14,747 nt of DNA from Lachnospiraceae bacterium UBA7076 (GCA_002493625.1 DKZK01000030.1:1-14747); one strand, 5' to 3'; shown: positions 1 through 7,734, numbered from the stretch's first letter. Notes: a model not told the origin generated them from the sequence alone. Program-made: numbers and translations.

Positions 1-50
1 CTTCTTTACCGTACATGAGCATTCTTTGCACGCTTGTAATCCGTCTCGCT

Positions 51-1355
51 TCACAAGGACATTTCTTTTCTGTCCACCCGTTGTTTTAAAAGTAAAGCTA
101 AAATGGCAGACAAAATCCTTGCAAAAACTGTGCTCCACCAAATCATAATCTGCCCGCCAAACAAAGGCGGTAAAACAAACATCAATACAAGCATGAACAA
201 TGGCTCTGTGAAAGTCAGGATATATGAATAGGCACTTTTTTCCGTTGCATAAAAACTTGCCGTGGTAATTCTAAGAACTGCCACAAATGGTACGGAAACC
301 AAAAAAACAGGTATGATTCTTGCAATTTTACTGTTTACTTCATTTGATGCTCCGAATAATGCGCCAAGACTTCCTTTTGTTGCATACATAATGATGCAGC
401 CAATGACAGACAGGGCATATGCAAATCCGTAAGCTAATTTGCGCACAAATTTTAAATCTGCCCAGTTTTTTTCACCATAACATTGGCTGATTAGCGGCTG
501 ACTTCCGTCCCCGACACCCTGTAATATCAGATAGATAATACAGATGACATATGCAATACACGCATAAGTGGCAATTGCAGGTTCTCCACCATACGAAATA
601 GAAAAACGGTTGATAATAATTAAAGATATATTGGGGGACATGGCAAGTCCAAAGGGTGCAATTCCAATTTTAATTATGGAACCCGATACCGTGCCTATTT
701 TGGAGAAAGGAATACTCAATGTAAATTGTTTTTTTCGCAACAAATAAACTAATGCAATCAGCATTGTAACGCCCTGTCCGATAATGGTAGCCCATGTTGC
801 GCCGGAGACACCCTGTTCCAGTACCCATACAAACACATAGTCCAAAATAATATTTGTTACAAAGCCTGCAATCATGGAAAACATTGCATAAAAAGAACCG
901 CCATGATTACGGATAAAAGGAACCAGTCCCGTACCGATTACCTGCAAGGCTGCTCCCGTAGCAATCACAGCTATGTATTCCTCGCCTAAAGTTAAAAGCT
1001 GCCCGCGTGCCCCTAACAGCCTTAAAAGTGAACTGTTCAAAAAGAATATTGAAAACGTCAGGATAATGCTCGAAATAATCAGCAACCATAACGCTCCTGC
1101 TGTAAACGCTTTTACTTTGGCGTCTTTCTTTTCTGCCTTATTGATTGAATAGTAAATTGCGCCTCCCATGCCAATCCCGGTTCCTAATGCCTGTATGACA
1201 GCCACAATCGGATAAGCGATATTTACAGCAGAAAGTCCTATATCGCCAATACTCCTCCCTATGAAGAAACCGTCTACAATCGTATAAATCCCTGACAATG
1301 CAAAGGATAACACAGAAGGTATCACATATTTAAAAAAAGTTTTTACGTCACGCAT
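51..1355 (-). CDS. MATE family multidrug/Na+ (H+) antiporter
   Basis: Integral membrane exporter of 434 aa, the usual size of MATE proteins with 12 predicted helices. It would expel drugs or metabolites using a cation gradient. Visible family features are the N-terminal segment with VDGFFIGR and AVNIAYP near residues 26-47, the PFIRNHGG segment and the NIILDYVF segment before GVSGATWAT, which mark the first MATE half; a second hydrophobic half follows with a basic C-terminal tail. I chose the ATG at 1355 because GGAG lies 11 nt upstream. A GTG at 1397 is also in frame, but it sits within a few bases of the predicted transcription start. The gene has its own promoter and palindrome (1408-1437), downstream of the marR-like gene on the same strand. 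Substrate cannot be read from sequence; it could export the product of the neighbouring polyketide-like operon, but that is speculation. Confidence 0.93.
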   Translation of the reverse strand: MRDVKTFFKYVIPSVLSFALSGIYTIVDGFFIGRSIGDIGLSAVNIAYPIVAVIQALGTGIGMGGAIYYSINKAEKKDAKVKAFTAGALWLLIISSIILTFSIFFLNSSLLRLLGARGQLLTLGEEYIAVIATGAALQVIGTGLVPFIRNHGGSFYAMFSMIAGFVTNIILDYVFVWVLEQGVSGATWATIIGQGVTMLIALVYLLRKKQFTLSIPFSKIGTVSGSIIKIGIAPFGLAMSPNISLIIINRFSISYGGEPAIATYACIAYVICIIYLILQGVGDGSQPLISQCYGEKNWADLKFVRKLAYGFAYALSVIGCIIMYATKGSLGALFGASNEVNSKIARIIPVFLVSVPFVAVLRITTASFYATEKSAYSYILTFTEPLFMLVLMFVLPPLFGGQIMIWWSTVFARILSAILALLLKQRVDRKEMSL

Positions 1356-1407
1356 TTGTTTTACTGCTCCTTTTTTATAATAATATAATCCCTGCACGTA
1401 CTAAATT

Positions 1408-1437
1408 ATTATAGTCTGCATATGGACTAAATGTCAA
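1408..1437 (-). promoter_or_regulatory. Promoter of the MATE gene with embedded palindrome
   Basis: On the minus strand, TTGACA (1437-1432) and TATAAT (1413-1408) are separated by 18 nt, a consensus vegetative promoter. The spacer holds the inverted repeat TAGTC-N8-GACTA (1412-1429) around a central CATATG. A palindrome between -35 and -10 is a typical repressor operator, and the MarR-family protein encoded just upstream is the obvious candidate. The promoter is seen directly; the operator role is inferred. Confidence 0.8.
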
Positions 1438-1440
1438 GGG

Positions 1441-1502
1441 AAAATAAAAAAGGGATTGTCGCAATAAGAATTAAAATCCTTATTGCGACATCCCCTTTTT
1501 TA
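1441..1502 (-). terminator. Hairpin terminator between marR-like and MATE genes
   Basis: A stem of 12 bp (TGTCGCAATAAG at 1457-1468 with CTTATTGCGACA at 1479-1490), extended by GGGA/TCCC after one bulged T, is followed on the minus strand by a T-rich tract and on the plus strand by TTTTTT. It should end marR-like transcription and may work in both directions. The stem sequence is nearly repeated at 12864-12914, so it belongs to a small dispersed hairpin family. Confidence 0.8.
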
Positions 1503-1524
1503 ATATAAAGCAAATTTAACGTCC

Positions 1525-1956
1525 CTAAACTTTCTTTTCCATTTCTTTTTCCAGCAATGTATTAAATAATGTAATATTATCAACCATTTGCTGTACCCTG
1601 TCATTTCCCATAATTTGGAGTGCACGATGCTCCATCTCCCGTAAAGGCGTTATCAGTTTACTACAATAGGAAATTCCTTTTTCGGTTAATATAACCTGTT
1701 TTTCCCGGCGGTCCTCACTACCGGGAACAAGTTCAATATACTTATCTTCCTTCAAAGAGCGAATTACGCTGTTGACCGTCTGCTTTGCCAGTCCGGTGCA
1801 AATACAGATTTTTTTCTGTGTCATTGCCTTTTGTCCATCTAAAGCATACAGAACAAGTGACAGATAATAATTGATATTTTGTGAAGCTGCCCAAGAGCTG
1901 TATAATCCATTTGCTTGTCCCCATACTCCCCATAGTTTCTGTTCATTCGTAGACAT
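1525..1956 (-). CDS. MarR family transcriptional regulator
   Basis: 143-aa winged helix-turn-helix protein, the normal MarR length. The DNA-binding part spans about residues 43-97: MTQKKICICTGLAKQTVNSV is the HTH, and DRREKQVILTEKG is the classic MarR wing motif. Flanking helices would form the dimer interface. The start ATG at 1956 is preceded by GGAGGGG at good distance. Its promoter (1990-2018) and that of the downstream MATE gene (1408-1437) both carry palindromes between -35 and -10, so autorepression and repression of the exporter, relieved by a small ligand, is the likely circuit (inference from family behaviour and site layout). The ligand is unknown. Confidence 0.93.
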   Translation of the reverse strand: MSTNEQKLWGVWGQANGLYSSWAASQNINYYLSLVLYALDGQKAMTQKKICICTGLAKQTVNSVIRSLKEDKYIELVPGSEDRREKQVILTEKGISYCSKLITPLREMEHRALQIMGNDRVQQMVDNITLFNTLLEKEMEKKV

Positions 1957-1989
1957 AATTACCCCTCCTGCTGCATTAAGTTAAACTCC

Positions 1990-2018
1990 ATTATAGTATT
2001 TATACATACTTTTATCAA
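1990..2018 (-). promoter_or_regulatory. Promoter of the marR-like gene with embedded inverted repeat
   Basis: Minus-strand TTGATA (2018-2013) and TATAAT (1995-1990) are spaced by 17 nt. The spacer holds AGTAT-N6-ATACT (1995-2010), an AT-rich inverted repeat similar in size to the one in the MATE promoter. Autoregulation is inferred. Confidence 0.75.
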
Positions 2019-2103
2019 GATTTTCGAATAAATATGACACTATGCTTTGCCATATTTACATACTCAAGTAAAAAATTAATGAATACGTTCTCAAACAACA
2101 CAC

Positions 2104-2139
2104 GATTTTTAGGCAAAAAACATCAAATGCCTAAAAATC
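2104..2139. repeat. Perfect 12-bp inverted repeat upstream of the biosynthetic operon
   Basis: GATTTTTAGGCA (2104-2115) and TGCCTAAAAATC (2128-2139) are exact inverted copies separated by 12 nt. It lies in the 297-nt gap between the divergent marR-like gene and the flavoprotein gene. It could be a two-turn operator for a regulator of the operon or a weak bidirectional terminator; no clean T tract follows outside the stem. No convincing -35/-10 pair for the operon itself was found in this gap. Confidence 0.5.
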
Positions 2140-2253
2140 AGACACATTTGCATGATTGCTTGTTGTTTTATTGCTTTGTTTGTGTGAAAATACATTTTGT
2201 TACAGACAATAATAGACATAATTTGACAATCGGACACACATAGGAGGAACATC

Positions 2254-3000
2254 TTGAAGGTTTTACTTATAAACGGCAGTCTGCGAGGCGAACAAAGCTC
2301 GTCCCTCAAGGTTGCGAGAGCCTTTGTAAAAGGGCTTGTGGAGGAAACAAATGCAGAGCTTACGGAGGTAAGCCTGAAGGATAAAAATATTGACCATTGC
2401 CACGGCTGCTTTGTCTGCTGGAAAAATACCCCCGGGGAATGTGTTATACATGATGATATGGATGAGCTGAGAGAGCTTGTGATGGAGCATGATATTATAG
2501 TGGAGAGCTTTCCCTTATATTTTTTCGGTATGCCGTCCAAGATAAAAGCCTTTACGGACAGGATGATATCCTATGTAAAAGAGTACAGGGGCAATCCGGG
2601 AGATGAGGAAAACCACAGGTTTCTTCATAATATGAGATATCCTGAGCTTCAGAAGAAAAAGCTGATTCTTGTATCTACCTGTGGGTACGAGACAACGGAC
2701 AACTGCTATGATGCAATATTTGCGCAGTTTGACAGGATATGCGGTGTGGACAAATATACGACGGTGCTTGCGCCTCAGGGCGGTATGCTTTCCGAGAAGG
2801 GTTTTGCAAAAAAGGTAGAGAGATATTTGCTGAAATTTACTGAGGCGGGACATGAATTTGGCAGAGAAATGCGATTGTCCAGGGAAACATGGAATAAGCT
2901 TCAGGTACCTATGCTTGGACATAACACCTTTGAGACGGCAATTAACATGAATTGGGATACGCCGGAGGTGGGACCGTACGGGAAAATCGTAAACGGTTGA
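2254..3000 (+). CDS. Iron-sulfur flavoprotein / NADPH-dependent FMN reductase family
   Basis: 248-aa flavodoxin-fold oxidoreductase. The N-terminal VLLINGSLRG (residues 3-12) is the FMN phosphate-binding loop of the NADPH-dependent FMN reductase family, and ESFPLYFFGMPSKIKAFTDR (84-103) is the typical second flavin-contact segment. C49, C52, C55 and C63 follow the CX2CX2CX4-7C pattern known for iron-sulfur flavoproteins, so a 4Fe-4S cluster beside FMN is likely. The start is TTG at 2254 with AGGAGG (2242-2247) 6 nt upstream; no better ATG exists. It is the first gene of the plus-strand run leading into the polyketide-like genes, 55 nt before the acyltransferase. A redox step on the lipid product, such as desaturation or reduction, is possible but not shown by sequence. 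Confidence 0.85.
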   Translation: MKVLLINGSLRGEQSSSLKVARAFVKGLVEETNAELTEVSLKDKNIDHCHGCFVCWKNTPGECVIHDDMDELRELVMEHDIIVESFPLYFFGMPSKIKAFTDRMISYVKEYRGNPGDEENHRFLHNMRYPELQKKKLILVSTCGYETTDNCYDAIFAQFDRICGVDKYTTVLAPQGGMLSEKGFAKKVERYLLKFTEAGHEFGREMRLSRETWNKLQVPMLGHNTFETAINMNWDTPEVGPYGKIVNG

Positions 3001-3055
3001 TATTTTAACTAAAGAAAAGCTGCTGTGAAAGCGTCAGCTTGTAGGAGAGGCAGAC

Positions 3056-3676
3056 ATGAAATTATTGGAAGGCATAAAAAGGGGCGCTGCAAAATGCGCA
3101 TTTGCCATTGCAAATGTGGTTGTGAGAATTATGTACCCTTTGAAAATTACATGGGTTGATAAAAAGGAAACGGTAAAAGCGCTTAAATCGGGCTGTGTGC
3201 TGTTTTCAAATCACACGGGACACGTGGACGGTCTTTATATGACGAGAATACTTGGCAGATATGATGTTCACACATTTGTTGCGAAGGACTGGTACGAAAA
3301 GAAAAAAATAAACTGGCTGTTCCGAAACCTGCCGTACATACCAATGGACAGAAAGGAAATGGACACCTCGTGGCTCGTCCGCGGAGAAGAAAAAATAAAT
3401 GCCGGAAAGCCGGTATACATATTTCCTGAGGGAAAGATAAGCAAAACGGGAGAGATTGATACATTTAAGCCGGGCTTTCTCATGCTTGCAAAAAAGACCG
3501 ATTCAAGGCTTGTGCCTGTATGTATAGACGGAACATTTAAAGCGTTTCACAGAATACATATAATAATCGGTATTCCCTTTGACATAGAATTTGAGGAGGG
3601 AAGACCGTCCATCGTATTGAAAAAATGGTCGGAGTTTTGCAGGAATGTTGTTATAGAGCTAAAAAAACAAAAGTAA
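3056..3676 (+). CDS. PlsC-type 1-acylglycerol-3-phosphate acyltransferase family
   Basis: 206-aa acyltransferase of the PlsC/LPLAT family, at the short end of the family length. The catalytic HX4D motif is visible as NHTGHVD (H53, D58), followed by PYIPMDRK (93-100), the FPEG substrate motif (123-126) and LVPVCIDGT (152-160). A hydrophobic N-terminal stretch around residues 14-28 probably anchors it to the membrane. AGGAGAGG ends 5 nt before the ATG. The acyl carrier protein gene starts 14 nt after its stop, so the two are likely co-translated. Within this cluster the likely role is moving the finished acyl/polyene chain from ACP (or CoA) to a glycerol-phosphate-like or other hydroxyl acceptor; the acceptor is inferred, since the housekeeping PlsC reaction is equally compatible. 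Confidence 0.88.
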   Translation: MKLLEGIKRGAAKCAFAIANVVVRIMYPLKITWVDKKETVKALKSGCVLFSNHTGHVDGLYMTRILGRYDVHTFVAKDWYEKKKINWLFRNLPYIPMDRKEMDTSWLVRGEEKINAGKPVYIFPEGKISKTGEIDTFKPGFLMLAKKTDSRLVPVCIDGTFKAFHRIHIIIGIPFDIEFEEGRPSIVLKKWSEFCRNVVIELKKQK

Positions 3677-3690
3677 AAGGAGAAATTACC

Positions 3691-3939
3691 ATGAATGAAA
3701 AAGAATTAGAAATTGCAGAAAACATTAAAGGTATGCTTTCAAAAAATTTAAGAATACCTGAGGAAGAACTTGACTACGAAGTGCCATTGTTTGGTGACGG
3801 AATAGGACTTGACTCTGTTGATTCCCTTGAAATAATAGCATGCATTGACTCCGCTTACGGCGTAGCAATGACAGGAGTTGCAAAGGAGCATTTCTACAAC
3901 ATAACAAGCCTTACAAAATATGTAGTAGAAAATATGTAA
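3691..3939 (+). CDS. Acyl carrier protein of the cluster
   Basis: 82-aa acidic carrier protein. GIGLDSVDSLEI contains the phosphopantetheine attachment Ser42 in a DSVD context, where fatty-acid ACPs usually have DSL; LDS(V/I)D forms are common in secondary-metabolite ACPs. The four-helix ACP length and pattern fit. I chose ATG 3691 because AAAGGAG lies 8 nt upstream and the protein then has normal ACP length; an upstream ATG at 3625 overlaps the acyltransferase and adds unrelated residues. It would carry the growing chain for the KS-CLF, KR and DH encoded downstream, after activation by the PPTase at 7850-8614. Confidence 0.92.
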   Translation: MNEKELEIAENIKGMLSKNLRIPEEELDYEVPLFGDGIGLDSVDSLEIIACIDSAYGVAMTGVAKEHFYNITSLTKYVVENM

Positions 3940-3965
3940 TGACATATATGTATTTTTAAATTATA

Positions 3966-4105
3966 GGGACTGTCGTGCGAAAAATTAATTTTCCGGCGAG
4001 GGGCGTTTTTTCACAAAGAAAAGCGGAAGCTAAGCAGTGCGTTGATGCGTTCTTTGTGAAAAAACGCATCTTGCGGCATAAGAATGTCTTTCGCATGGCA
4101 GTCCC
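3966..4105 (+). repeat. 140-nt intercistronic inverted-repeat element (long hairpin)
   Basis: Outer arms GGGACTGTCGTGCGAAA (3966-3982) and TTTCGCATGGCAGTCCC (4089-4105) pair over 17 bp; the two DNA mismatches become G-U pairs in plus-strand RNA. Inner arms (4003-4020 and 4050-4067; core TTTTTTCACAAAGAA) are a perfect 18-bp match around a 29-nt loop. It fills the gap between the ACP and KS-CLF genes. It could be a MITE-like insertion, a processing/stability element setting ACP-to-KS ratios, or an attenuator. Its first bases (GGGACTGTCG) resemble those of the hairpins at 1452 and 12866. Confidence 0.75.
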
Positions 4106-4134
4106 GTCATACTAAAAAAGAGGAGTAATTCAAA

Positions 4135-6534
4135 ATGGCAAAGGATATCGGTACACGCTGTGTCGTAACGGGGCTCGGACTTATAAGCGCTATTGGAAAT
4201 AATGTAGACGAGTGCTGGGAAAACGCGCTTTCCGGCAAAACAGGAATTGATAAAGTAAAATCGGTAGATACGACAGATTGTTACGCAAATCTTGGAGCTG
4301 AGGTTGACTGTGACAGTCTGGATGACATAGAGGAAGCAAAAAATGTGGACAGGGTTTCAAAGCTTTGTCTTAAGGCGTCTGCTGAGGCATGGAAGGATGC
4401 GGGACTTAACGTGGACGAGGAAAATGCAGAACGCATAGGCGTTATTATGGGAAGCTGTGTCGGTGGTGTAATAAGCGTTGAGAACTATATAAACAACGGC
4501 GAAAACACTGAGGATATAAATAAAATGACAATTGCCTCAATTGCAAATCATGTTGCAAATTATATCGGCGCTAAGGGTATTGTAACAAATGTAGGAAATG
4601 CGTGCGCCGCAGGTGCAATCAGTATTGCATATGCATGTGAGCTCATACGGGCAGGCGTTGCAGATGCCTTTGTGGTCGGCGGAGCGGATGCATTTGCGGC
4701 TGTGCCGTTTTCCGGCTTTCTGGCACTTCATGCTCTTTCTGAGGAGGCGTGCTCACCCTTTAATCACAGCAATGGAATAACATTAGGGGAAGGCTCGGGA
4801 GCAATTGTTGTTGAGTCCTACGAGCATGCGGTAAAGAGACAGGCGAGGATATACTGCGACGTGCTTTCTGCCGGTATAAGCAGTGACGCCCATCACATTA
4901 CTGCTCCGAGACCTGACGGACTTGGACAGATGTATGCAATCAGAACCGCAATGGAAAAATCGGGACTTGCGGAACAGGATATTTCATACATAAATGCTCA
5001 TGGAACGGGAACGCCTAAAAATGATGAGGCGGAATTTCTTTCTATACATACAATATTTGATGATAAAAATGACGACCTTACGGTAAGCTCCACCAAGGCA
5101 ATGGTTGGGCACTGCCTCGGCGCCGCTGGCGCAATAGAGGCTGTCTTTGCAATAAAGGCGCTTACGGAAAATAAAATACCGCCTACAATCGGATATTCTG
5201 ACGAGGATGTGGCGGCGCTTTCCGAAAAGGCAGGCAATATAGATTTCAGACCAAACGATATGAGGGAAAAGGAAATGGCCTTCGTAATGTCAAATTCCTT
5301 TGCATTTGGAGGAAGCAACGCCAGCGTAATATTCAGCAAAAAGGAAAACGGTGTTTCAGAGACGGAAACGGATGAAAAAATATACATAACGGGAATGGGT
5401 ATCGTAAGCCCTGTGGGAAACGGCGTTGAAAATTATATTGAAAAGGTGAATGCGGGATATGTGCCGGATGCCACAAGCCTTGAGGCAAATGTCGGCAAGG
5501 AGGATTACGATAAATTTGGCGTAAAGATGGCATTTTACAGGAAGCTTGATAAATTCAGCATTATGCAGGTTATATCGGGACTGGAGGCGCTTGCTTCGTC
5601 AGGCGTTGAAATAACGGAGGAAAATGCGGAGCAGCTTGGAATGATTATAGGTACAGGCGACGGTCCGCTCACAACGGTCTATGAGTTTCAGGAAAATATT
5701 TCTGAAAACGGCACAATTTCAGGTTCCGCATTTAATTTCCCTAATACGGTTTACAATGCGGCAGGAGGATATCTTTCCATCAAAACGGGAATGAGAGGCT
5801 ACAACGTAACCGTTACAAACGGCGCGCAGTCGGGAATGAGCAGCGTGTGCTACGCTTACAATGAGATAAAGCAGAATCGGGCAAAGCTGATGCTTGCAAC
5901 GGGAACAGATGAAAACAGCCGCGTTATGAACAAGCTTTACGGACAGCTCGGCATGATTGCGGATAATGCGGGGGACGCTTACTCTGACGGCTCAGGCTTT
6001 GTGCTTTCAGACGGCAGTACAACAATCGCGCTTTCTGAGGGAGTATATGCCGAAAGCAGCGGCGCAAGGAAATATGCCGAGGTTGCAGGCTACGGCATGG
6101 CACACGAAAATGTGCCGTATGGTGAGGTGAAAGGCTCTGACAGGGGACTTGTCAGTGCAATAAACGCAGCGGTAAGCATGGCGGGAATATCGCTTTCCGA
6201 TATTGACGCAGTATATGGCTTTGCAAACGGCATGAAGGAAGTTGACGATATAGAAAAGAATGTATATGGTGAGCTTTTTGAAGGAAAAACGCCTGTACAC
6301 TGCATAAAGGAAGTGACAGGGGAGGCAAGGGCTGCGGCAAGCACTCTCACGGTTGCGCATGCGGCGCTTACCCTTGCAGGGGACATTACAGGAAATCAGA
6401 AGGCATATTTTGTAAATAGGGACGGCGTGGAAAAAACAGAATCCGATACAACCGCGTATAAGTATGTGCTTACGACCGCTTACGCAGTGGGCGGCTCATA
6501 CAGCGCAGTTGTACTTAAAAAGTGCTGCAAATGA
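4135..6534 (+). CDS. Fused ketosynthase-chain-length factor (KS-CLF) polypeptide
   Basis: 799 aa, about twice the length of FabF, made of two ketosynthase folds. Domain 1 (about 8-400) is a complete KS: Cys157 in GNACAAG, His289 in AHGTGTPKND, Lys321 and His326 in KAMVGHCLGAAG, and NSFAFGG at 387-393. Domain 2 (about 414-796, starting IYITGMGIVSPVG) aligns along its length but has Gln565 (TNGAQSGM) at the Cys position, Phe696 (YGFANGM) for the first His and Glu730 (KEVTGEARAAA) for the second; AVGG replaces FGG. Cys-to-Gln is the known signature of KS-beta/chain-length factors in type II polyketide synthases. The protein should therefore condense malonyl units on the ACP, with domain 2 setting chain length. 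The fusion in one chain is unusual, since KS and CLF are normally separate adjacent genes. AGGAG lies 9 nt before the ATG; the ketoreductase gene follows after 13 nt. Confidence 0.92.
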   Translation: MAKDIGTRCVVTGLGLISAIGNNVDECWENALSGKTGIDKVKSVDTTDCYANLGAEVDCDSLDDIEEAKNVDRVSKLCLKASAEAWKDAGLNVDEENAERIGVIMGSCVGGVISVENYINNGENTEDINKMTIASIANHVANYIGAKGIVTNVGNACAAGAISIAYACELIRAGVADAFVVGGADAFAAVPFSGFLALHALSEEACSPFNHSNGITLGEGSGAIVVESYEHAVKRQARIYCDVLSAGISSDAHHITAPRPDGLGQMYAIRTAMEKSGLAEQDISYINAHGTGTPKNDEAEFLSIHTIFDDKNDDLTVSSTKAMVGHCLGAAGAIEAVFAIKALTENKIPPTIGYSDEDVAALSEKAGNIDFRPNDMREKEMAFVMSNSFAFGGSNASVIFSKKENGVSETETDEKIYITGMGIVSPVGNGVENYIEKVNAGYVPDATSLEANVGKEDYDKFGVKMAFYRKLDKFSIMQVISGLEALASSGVEITEENAEQLGMIIGTGDGPLTTVYEFQENISENGTISGSAFNFPNTVYNAAGGYLSIKTGMRGYNVTVTNGAQSGMSSVCYAYNEIKQNRAKLMLATGTDENSRVMNKLYGQLGMIADNAGDAYSDGSGFVLSDGSTTIALSEGVYAESSGARKYAEVAGYGMAHENVPYGEVKGSDRGLVSAINAAVSMAGISLSDIDAVYGFANGMKEVDDIEKNVYGELFEGKTPVHCIKEVTGEARAAASTLTVAHAALTLAGDITGNQKAYFVNRDGVEKTESDTTAYKYVLTTAYAVGGSYSAVVLKKCCK

Positions 6535-6547
6535 AAGGAGAAACACG

Positions 6548-7285
6548 ATGGAAGATAAAGTAGCGCTTGTGACAGGCGCTTCCAGAGGCATAGGGCGCGC
6601 CTGCGCCATAAAGCTTGGAGCGGAGGGCTACAAGGTTGTAGTAAATTATAATTCAAATGATGAGGCTGCAAATGAGGTTGTAAGCCTTATAAAAGAAGCA
6701 GGAGGCGAGGCAACCGCAATAAAGGCGGACGTTTCCAAGGCAGATGATGCAAAAATGCTTATACGGGAAACCGTAAAAACATACGGACAGCTTGACGTGC
6801 TTGTAAACAATGCAGGAATTGTAAAGGACGAGTTTGTCCTTATGATGAGCGAGGAAACGATAAATAAATGCCTTGATCTTAACATAAAGGGTTATTTATA
6901 CTGTACGCAACAGGCAGTATTAAAAATGTTTTCCAAAAAACAGGGCGTAATCATAAACGTTTCCTCCGTAAGCTCAAAGCTTGCAGTACCGGGACAGTCC
7001 GTTTACAGTTCTACAAAGGGAGCCGTAAACTCCATGACGGCAACAATGGCGAAGGAGCTTGCACCGTACGGAATAAGGGTAAATGCGGTTGCGCCGGGCT
7101 TTATTGCCACGGACATGATAGACCAGCTTCCTGAGGACAAGAAGGAGGAGTATTTAAATACAATTCCGTTAAAACGCTTCGGGACTGCCGAGGAGGTCGC
7201 GGAAATGGTCGCTATGCTTGCGGGACCTGCATGTACATATATGACGGGTCAGGTAATTGTATTGGACGGAGGCTTAAGTCTGTAA
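6548..7285 (+). CDS. fabG: 3-oxoacyl-ACP reductase (FabG-type ketoreductase)
   Basis: 245-aa short-chain dehydrogenase, the standard FabG length. TGASRGIG (9-16) binds NADP(H), NNAG (87-90) is the structural motif, and INVSSVSS (136-143) supplies the Ser with Tyr153 and Lys157 (YSSTK) of the catalytic set; the C-terminus TGQVIVLDGGLSL is typical FabG. ATG 6548 is favoured by AAAGGAG directly after the KS-CLF stop; an earlier in-frame ATG at 6464 lies inside that gene. It would reduce the beta-keto group formed by the KS-CLF on the ACP. Two bases separate its stop from the dehydratase ATG, so the genes are translationally coupled. It is probably a dedicated paralogue and not the housekeeping FabG. 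Confidence 0.93.
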   Translation: MEDKVALVTGASRGIGRACAIKLGAEGYKVVVNYNSNDEAANEVVSLIKEAGGEATAIKADVSKADDAKMLIRETVKTYGQLDVLVNNAGIVKDEFVLMMSEETINKCLDLNIKGYLYCTQQAVLKMFSKKQGVIINVSSVSSKLAVPGQSVYSSTKGAVNSMTATMAKELAPYGIRVNAVAPGFIATDMIDQLPEDKKEEYLNTIPLKRFGTAEEVAEMVAMLAGPACTYMTGQVIVLDGGLSL

Positions 7286-7287
7286 TT

Positions 7288-7734
7288 ATGATGAATATAA
7301 ATGAGGTACAAAAGAGAATAAAGCAGAGACCCCCTTTTCAGATGATAGAAAAGGTTGAGGAGGTACGGGCAGGAGAGTATGCAAGGGGAATAAAATGCGT
7401 TTCCATAAACGAACCGTATTTTGCGGGACATTTTCCCGACGCGCCCATAATGCCCGGAGTTCTCGTTATTGAGGCAGCGGCGCAGCTATGCTCCATAACC
7501 ATTGAGAGCGAGGGGACGGAGGACGATAAAATTTATGTGCTGTTAAAATGTGAGGAGTTCAAATTCCTCAAGCCTGTTCTTCCGGGGGACACTCTTGTCA
7601 TAGAGGTTACAAAGGAGAGCGGTGGCGCAGGACTTATAAAATTTAATGCGAAGGTCATGGTTGATGGCAAGGTTAGGGCTAAGGGCGTACTTGCTTTTAC
7701 TTCCATGAATAAAGAGGATATTTACAATCAGTAA
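7288..7734 (+). CDS. fabZ: 3-hydroxyacyl-ACP dehydratase (FabZ-type)
   Basis: 148-aa single hot-dog protein of normal FabZ length. GHFPDAPIMPGVLVIEAAAQ (47-66) is the catalytic helix region with His48 and Glu62. ATG 7288 starts 2 nt after the ketoreductase stop; an adjacent ATG at 7291 is equally possible, and GGAGG at 7268-7272 is about 15 nt upstream. It would dehydrate the beta-hydroxyacyl-ACP to the trans-enoyl form. With no enoyl reductase gene in the cluster, repeated KS-KR-DH cycles would accumulate conjugated double bonds. Isomerase (FabA-like) activity cannot be excluded from sequence alone. Confidence 0.93.
   Translation: MMNINEVQKRIKQRPPFQMIEKVEEVRAGEYARGIKCVSINEPYFAGHFPDAPIMPGVLVIEAAAQLCSITIESEGTEDDKIYVLLKCEEFKFLKPVLPGDTLVIEVTKESGGAGLIKFNAKVMVDGKVRAKGVLAFTSMNKEDIYNQ

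Noticed and set aside
1356..1397. Longer MATE protein from GTG 1397
   Set aside because: It would begin within about 11 nt of the -10 box with no room for an SD site; ATG 1355 has GGAG upstream.
3625..3690. Longer ACP from ATG 3625
   Set aside because: It overlaps the acyltransferase gene and adds a non-ACP extension; ATG 3691 has a strong SD site.
3940..4134. Known riboswitch or T-box between ACP and KS-CLF genes
   Set aside because: No T-box or recognisable riboswitch motif; the region is explained by nested inverted repeats.
4998..5387. Antisense open frame within the KS-CLF gene (129 codons), and similar ones at 2515-2922 and 6007-6386
   Set aside because: They are mirror frames of well-supported genes, with no SD sites and no family features.
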